This document shows, piece after piece, positions 61,077-64,000 of a stretch of DNA of 64,000 bases; position 1 is the first letter of the stretch, and each line of letters begins with the position of its first letter. The translations under genes and the position numbers were made by a program. Source of the DNA: Mesoflavibacter sp037029465 (GTDB lineage: Bacteria; Bacteroidota; Bacteroidia; Flavobacteriales; Flavobacteriaceae); NCBI RefSeq assembly GCF_037029465.1, contig NZ_JAYMEM010000009.1:1-64000 (forward strand). Direction: 5' to 3'. The notes below the pieces were generated by a model. It ran no database searches. It had not been told where the DNA came from and saw only the letters and a list, made by a program, of their open reading frames with translations.

Positions 61077-61892
61077 TTAATCTAAATAGTAGATGTAACC
61101 AAAGTTTAACCAAACTAACCAATCATTATATTTGTTAGTGTTAAGCTCGTGATTTAAACCATCAATCCAATCGTTACCAAAGTATTGACCACGTAGATCT
61201 AACATTAAATCAGAAACCATTGTTAATTTATATCTCACACCAATACTTGATACTACAGACCAAGTACTACCAGAAGTAGGATCTACTGGTTTAGGGAAAT
61301 CTGCATCAAGATTTGGATTAGTTGCATACCAAGGTGAATAAAAGTTATTCATGTTAGTGATACTCTCGTCACCATAGTTAGTATAAACTTTAGGATTATA
61401 AGATACGTAGTGTACACCAAGACTCACAAATGGCGCAAATCTATAACCAAAAGCTTGGAAAGAACGAATACTTAAAGGAAAGTATTCTAATTGCATACCA
61501 ACATCTAAGTTGTTAGCCTCACCACTATGCGCTCTTAGTTTTTGAGCCTCTACACTATTTCTGTAAGGTTGTACCCATTCACCTAAATGATTTAATTTGG
61601 TTTTATTCCAAGAAATTTCAGTTCTAAGTTTAAAATGGTCGTTAAAAAAATTATCTGTAGTGTAACAGTTACAATTTGCTTGATAAGCAAAATTGATGTA
61701 GTGGACGATTCCAATTCCAATTCCAGAGTTACCAGCATTAGTTTCTGGATCTAAACGTTCTCCAAAATCAGACTTAAAGGCAACAGGACCTGTAATGATA
61801 CCAATTTCATGTGAGAAGCCTAACTGAGAAAAAGCAGTTGTACTAGTTAATATAACTAGTAAAAACAGTGTTAATTGTTTATGGTTAAGCAT
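61077..61892 (-). CDS. Flavobacterial outer-membrane beta-barrel-like protein (THC0290_0291-like)
   Basis: Protein of 271 residues with a signal peptide (ending AFSQ, about residue 22). GFSHEIGIITGPVAFKSDFG then opens a series of amphipathic strands, with repeated VHY..FAY and VSLGVHYVSY segments and a final WLNFGYIYYLD. The layout fits a small porin-like barrel or surface protein known mainly from Flavobacteriaceae. Naming it THC0290_0291-like is from memory of that family. Function unknown. A Cys-containing loop (NCNCYTTDNFF) stands out. Confidence 0.8.
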   Translation of the reverse strand: MLNHKQLTLFLLVILTSTTAFSQLGFSHEIGIITGPVAFKSDFGERLDPETNAGNSGIGIGIVHYINFAYQANCNCYTTDNFFNDHFKLRTEISWNKTKLNHLGEWVQPYRNSVEAQKLRAHSGEANNLDVGMQLEYFPLSIRSFQAFGYRFAPFVSLGVHYVSYNPKVYTNYGDESITNMNNFYSPWYATNPNLDADFPKPVDPTSGSTWSVVSSIGVRYKLTMVSDLMLDLRGQYFGNDWIDGLNHELNTNKYNDWLVWLNFGYIYYLD

Positions 61893-62118
61893 AATAAGGC
61901 TTTTATTTTAGAGGCTAAATATCCAACAAATATATGAAAACACGATTAACATACAAATATTAAGGATAAAATGAAGTAAATATAATTATTTCTTAAAATA
62001 GAAATCTAACTAAAACGTTTGCGAAATTTTAAAAATGTAACGTAAATATTTAAAGATAATGTATATTTGCACTGCAATTTGACACTTAAAATAAAAGAGT
62101 CATAATTTTATTGTAATA
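61893..62118. promoter_or_regulatory. Divergent intergenic region before gdhA
   Basis: AT-rich gap of 226 bases. TATATTTG at 62062-62069, an exact -7 match, lies 49 bases before the gdhA ATG. A TTTG at 62018-62021 is too far upstream for the usual -33 spacing. No hairpin seen. Confidence 0.5.
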
Positions 62119-63462
62119 ATGAAACAAAAAATAGAAGCATTTTTAGATCAAGTAAAAGCAAAAAATGGTCACGAACCAGAATTTTTACAAGCTGTACACG
62201 AAGTTGCAGAGACTGTAATTCCGTTTATAGAAGCTAATCCTAAGTACCAAGATAAATTATTATTAGAGCGTATGGTAGAGCCTGAGCGTACAATAATTTT
62301 TAGAGTACCATGGATTGATGATAAAGGTCAACCACAAGTTAATAGAGGTTACCGTGTAGAGTTTAACTCGGCAATCGGACCATACAAAGGCGGTTTACGT
62401 TTTCATCCTTCAGTTAACCTAAGTATATTAAAGTTTTTAGGGTTTGAGCAAGTATTTAAAAACTCATTAACCACTTTACCAATGGGTGGAGGAAAAGGAG
62501 GAAGTGACTTTGACCCAAAAGGGAAAAGTGATAACGAAGTAATGCGTTTTTGTCAATCTTTTATGACTGAATTATACAGACATATCGGAGCAAATACAGA
62601 CGTACCAGCAGGAGATATAGGTGTTGGAGGAAGAGAAATTGGTTATATGTTTGGTCAATACAAAAGACTTAAAAACGAATTTACTGGAGTTTTAACAGGA
62701 AAAGGATTGTCTTATGGAGGATCTTTAATTAGACCAGAAGCAACAGGTTATGGTTGTGTGTATTTTGCAAAAAATATGTTAGCAACTAAAAACGATTCTT
62801 TTGAAGGTAAAACAGTTGTAATCTCTGGATCTGGTAACGTAGCACAATATGCTTGCGAAAAAGCAACAGAACTTGGAGGAAAAGTTGTAACAATGTCTGA
62901 TTCTTCTGGATATATTTATGATGAAGAAGGTATTGATGCAGAAAAATTAGCGTTTATCATGGAACTTAAAAATGTAAAACGTGGACGTATACACGAATAT
63001 ACAGAAAAGTATACTTCTGCAACTTTCCATGAAGGCGAAAGACCATGGAGCGTAAATTGTGATTTAGCAATGCCATGTGCAACACAAAACGAATTAAATA
63101 AAGAAGAAGCAGAAGCTTTAGTAAAGAATAATGTAATAGCAGTTGCAGAAGGTGCAAATATGCCAACAACACCAGAAGCTATTGAAGTTTTACAAAATGC
63201 TAAGATATTATTCTCTCCAGGTAAAGCCTCTAATGCAGGTGGAGTTGCAACTTCTGGTTTAGAAATGAGCCAAAACTCATTACGATATAACTGGACAAGA
63301 GAAGAAGTAGATGCTAAATTACACCAAATCATGGATGATATTCATGCATCTTGTGTAGAATATGGTAAAAATGATGATGGTACTGTAGACTACGTTAAAG
63401 GAGCAAATATTGCTGGATTTGTTAAGGTGGCAGATGCTATGTTAGCTCAAGGATTGGTGTAA
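62119..63462 (+). CDS. gdhA: NADP-specific glutamate dehydrogenase
   Basis: Enzyme of 447 residues, the usual length of hexameric GDH. GGLRFHPSVNLSILKFLGFE and the catalytic Lys in LPMGGGKGGSDFDPKGK, GANTDVPAGDIGVGGREIG, and the nucleotide-binding VVISGSGNVAQYACEKA are all present. It aminates 2-oxoglutarate with ammonium for nitrogen assimilation. The gene is followed by a terminator. Confidence 0.96.
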   Translation: MKQKIEAFLDQVKAKNGHEPEFLQAVHEVAETVIPFIEANPKYQDKLLLERMVEPERTIIFRVPWIDDKGQPQVNRGYRVEFNSAIGPYKGGLRFHPSVNLSILKFLGFEQVFKNSLTTLPMGGGKGGSDFDPKGKSDNEVMRFCQSFMTELYRHIGANTDVPAGDIGVGGREIGYMFGQYKRLKNEFTGVLTGKGLSYGGSLIRPEATGYGCVYFAKNMLATKNDSFEGKTVVISGSGNVAQYACEKATELGGKVVTMSDSSGYIYDEEGIDAEKLAFIMELKNVKRGRIHEYTEKYTSATFHEGERPWSVNCDLAMPCATQNELNKEEAEALVKNNVIAVAEGANMPTTPEAIEVLQNAKILFSPGKASNAGGVATSGLEMSQNSLRYNWTREEVDAKLHQIMDDIHASCVEYGKNDDGTVDYVKGANIAGFVKVADAMLAQGLV

Positions 63463-63486
63463 ATCAACAATTATATAAAAGTATTT

Positions 63487-63519
63487 AAAAGCTTTCCTTT
63501 TAATAAGGAAAGCTTTTTT
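63487..63519 (+). terminator. Terminator after gdhA
   Basis: Stem AAAAGCTTTCCTT / AAGGAAAGCTTTT (63487-63499, 63505-63517) with a T run. Confidence 0.92.
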
Positions 63520-63571
63520 GTTTTTTTGTATATATTTTTATTAGAAATTAACGTTATACAAAAAAGTATTC

Positions 63572-64000
63572 ATGTCTTATAAACATATTCTATCTACAAT
63601 TTTAATATTTATATGTTGGTTTTCATCTTTTGCTCAAGATTTCTCTCAGGCATGGACAGGCTATTTTTCTTATTTAGAAATTAAAGACATATCTCAAGGC
63701 TCACAAAAAATATTTGTTGCATCAGAAAATGCAATTTTTTCTTATGACATCTATACTGATGAAATAGAAACTATATCTTCAATAGAAGGCATGTCTGGTG
63801 AGACAATAACAGCATTACTTTACGTTGAAGAAAGAAATCTTATAATTATTGGTTTTGAAAATGGGTTATTACAAGTTTATAATGAAATTGATAAAACATT
63901 TTTGAGTGTAGTAGATATATTAGAGAAAACATCAATTCCATCAGTTGATAAAGTTGTGAATCATCTATTCATGAATGAAAACTTAATTTACATTTCTACA
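63572..64000 (+). CDS. porZ: PorZ-like type IX secretion component, C-terminus beyond the right edge
   Basis: Open frame from the ATG at 63572 (143 codons visible). A signal peptide (MSYKHILSTILIFICWFSSF, ending AQ) precedes a beta-propeller: SQAWTGYFSYLEIKDIS, then KIFVASENAIFSYDIYTDEI, then EGMSGETITALLYVEERNLI and GFENGLLQVYNEID. This matches the N-terminal propeller of PorZ, a surface component of the type IX attachment complex that handles A-LPS linkage in Porphyromonas. The identification is from pattern memory of flavobacterial PorZ sequences. The window cuts the gene. Confidence 0.75.
   Translation, partial: MSYKHILSTILIFICWFSSFAQDFSQAWTGYFSYLEIKDISQGSQKIFVASENAIFSYDIYTDEIETISSIEGMSGETITALLYVEERNLIIIGFENGLLQVYNEIDKTFLSVVDILEKTSIPSVDKVVNHLFMNENLIYIST

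Noticed and set aside
62916..63332. 138-residue antisense frame over gdhA
   Set aside because: gdhA is highly conserved here; the antisense product has no features.
1..64000. CRISPR array, tRNA, rRNA, intact insertion sequence or prophage
   Set aside because: No regularly spaced repeats, no tRNA-like cloverleaf noticed by eye, and no transposase or phage genes. A tRNA or covariance-model scan could still find a short RNA gene I missed.

Overview
The window is chromosomal DNA from a marine-type member of the Flavobacteriaceae (Bacteroidota). The evidence is an AT-rich sequence with near-contiguous genes, Bacteroidota promoters of the TANNTTTG type, cargo and a component of the type IX secretion system (a type B sorting-domain protein and a PorZ-like protein), a full Bat (Bacteroides aerotolerance) operon, and many lipoproteins with short N-terminal signal peptides. 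The genus cannot be fixed from sequence alone. I saw no rRNA, tRNA, CRISPR array, intact insertion sequence or prophage. No stretch without a gene exceeds about 260 bases.

Layout. 0-11.6 kb is envelope-related: a truncated secreted fibronectin-type protein, penicillin-binding protein 1C, a type IX cargo protein, a small membrane protein and a giant alpha-2-macroglobulin lipoprotein (the usual partner of PBP1C). 11.8-19.5 kb holds an antiquitin-type aldehyde dehydrogenase, an OmpA-like protein with a membrane-anchored helix-hairpin-helix protein, a tight SDR / HD-hydrolase / AlbA-type ATPase operon, a DUF4382 lipoprotein and an aldo/keto reductase. 19.7-29.0 kb is the eight-gene Bat operon (MoxR ATPase, DUF58, a two-pass membrane protein, BatA, BatB, BatC, BatD, BatE). 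29.1-32.4 kb is an inorganic-carbon locus: a SulP transporter broken by a one-base frameshift, then two beta-carbonic anhydrases. 32.4-34.6 kb carries CvpA, a conserved unknown and PheS.

34.7-42.3 kb is a multidrug efflux operon, with a GbsR/MarR regulator at the front under a palindromic operator, RND adaptor, pump and outer-membrane channel, then a DUF3861 protein, a TetR regulator and an unknown. 42.4-50.2 kb has an SLC13 anion permease next to PEP carboxykinase, a DUF2490 protein, GpsA, a lipoprotein with a sigma-54-like promoter, a BON-LysM protein and another lipoprotein. 50.3-54.3 kb has an OsmC protein and an accessory-looking stress/regulatory cluster (DJ-1/PfpI, Crp-type regulator, exported tandem ABM protein, AraC regulator) bordered by structured repeats. 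54.4-64 kb returns to housekeeping genes: NadD, Gmk, YicC, a thioesterase, a frameshifted EamA exporter, an ArsC/Spx protein, DinB, a DUF3298 lipoprotein, a Cys/Met PLP enzyme, a membrane protein, glutamate dehydrogenase and the start of porZ.

The most notable non-gene signals are several families of short interspersed repeats (a 16-mer with exact copies at 13.4 and 24.4 kb, a roughly 70-bp element after gene ends at 5.9 and 55.0 kb, a 103-bp GC-rich element at 33.4 kb and hairpins between bat genes), two frameshifted transporter genes, a composition shift inside the RND pump gene, and a pair of direct repeats 21 bp apart in front of a lipoprotein gene. I did not find a clear undescribed multi-gene system. 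The best leads are the exported tandem ABM protein in its regulatory cluster, the OmpA/HhH pair, and the SDR-HD-AlbA operon.
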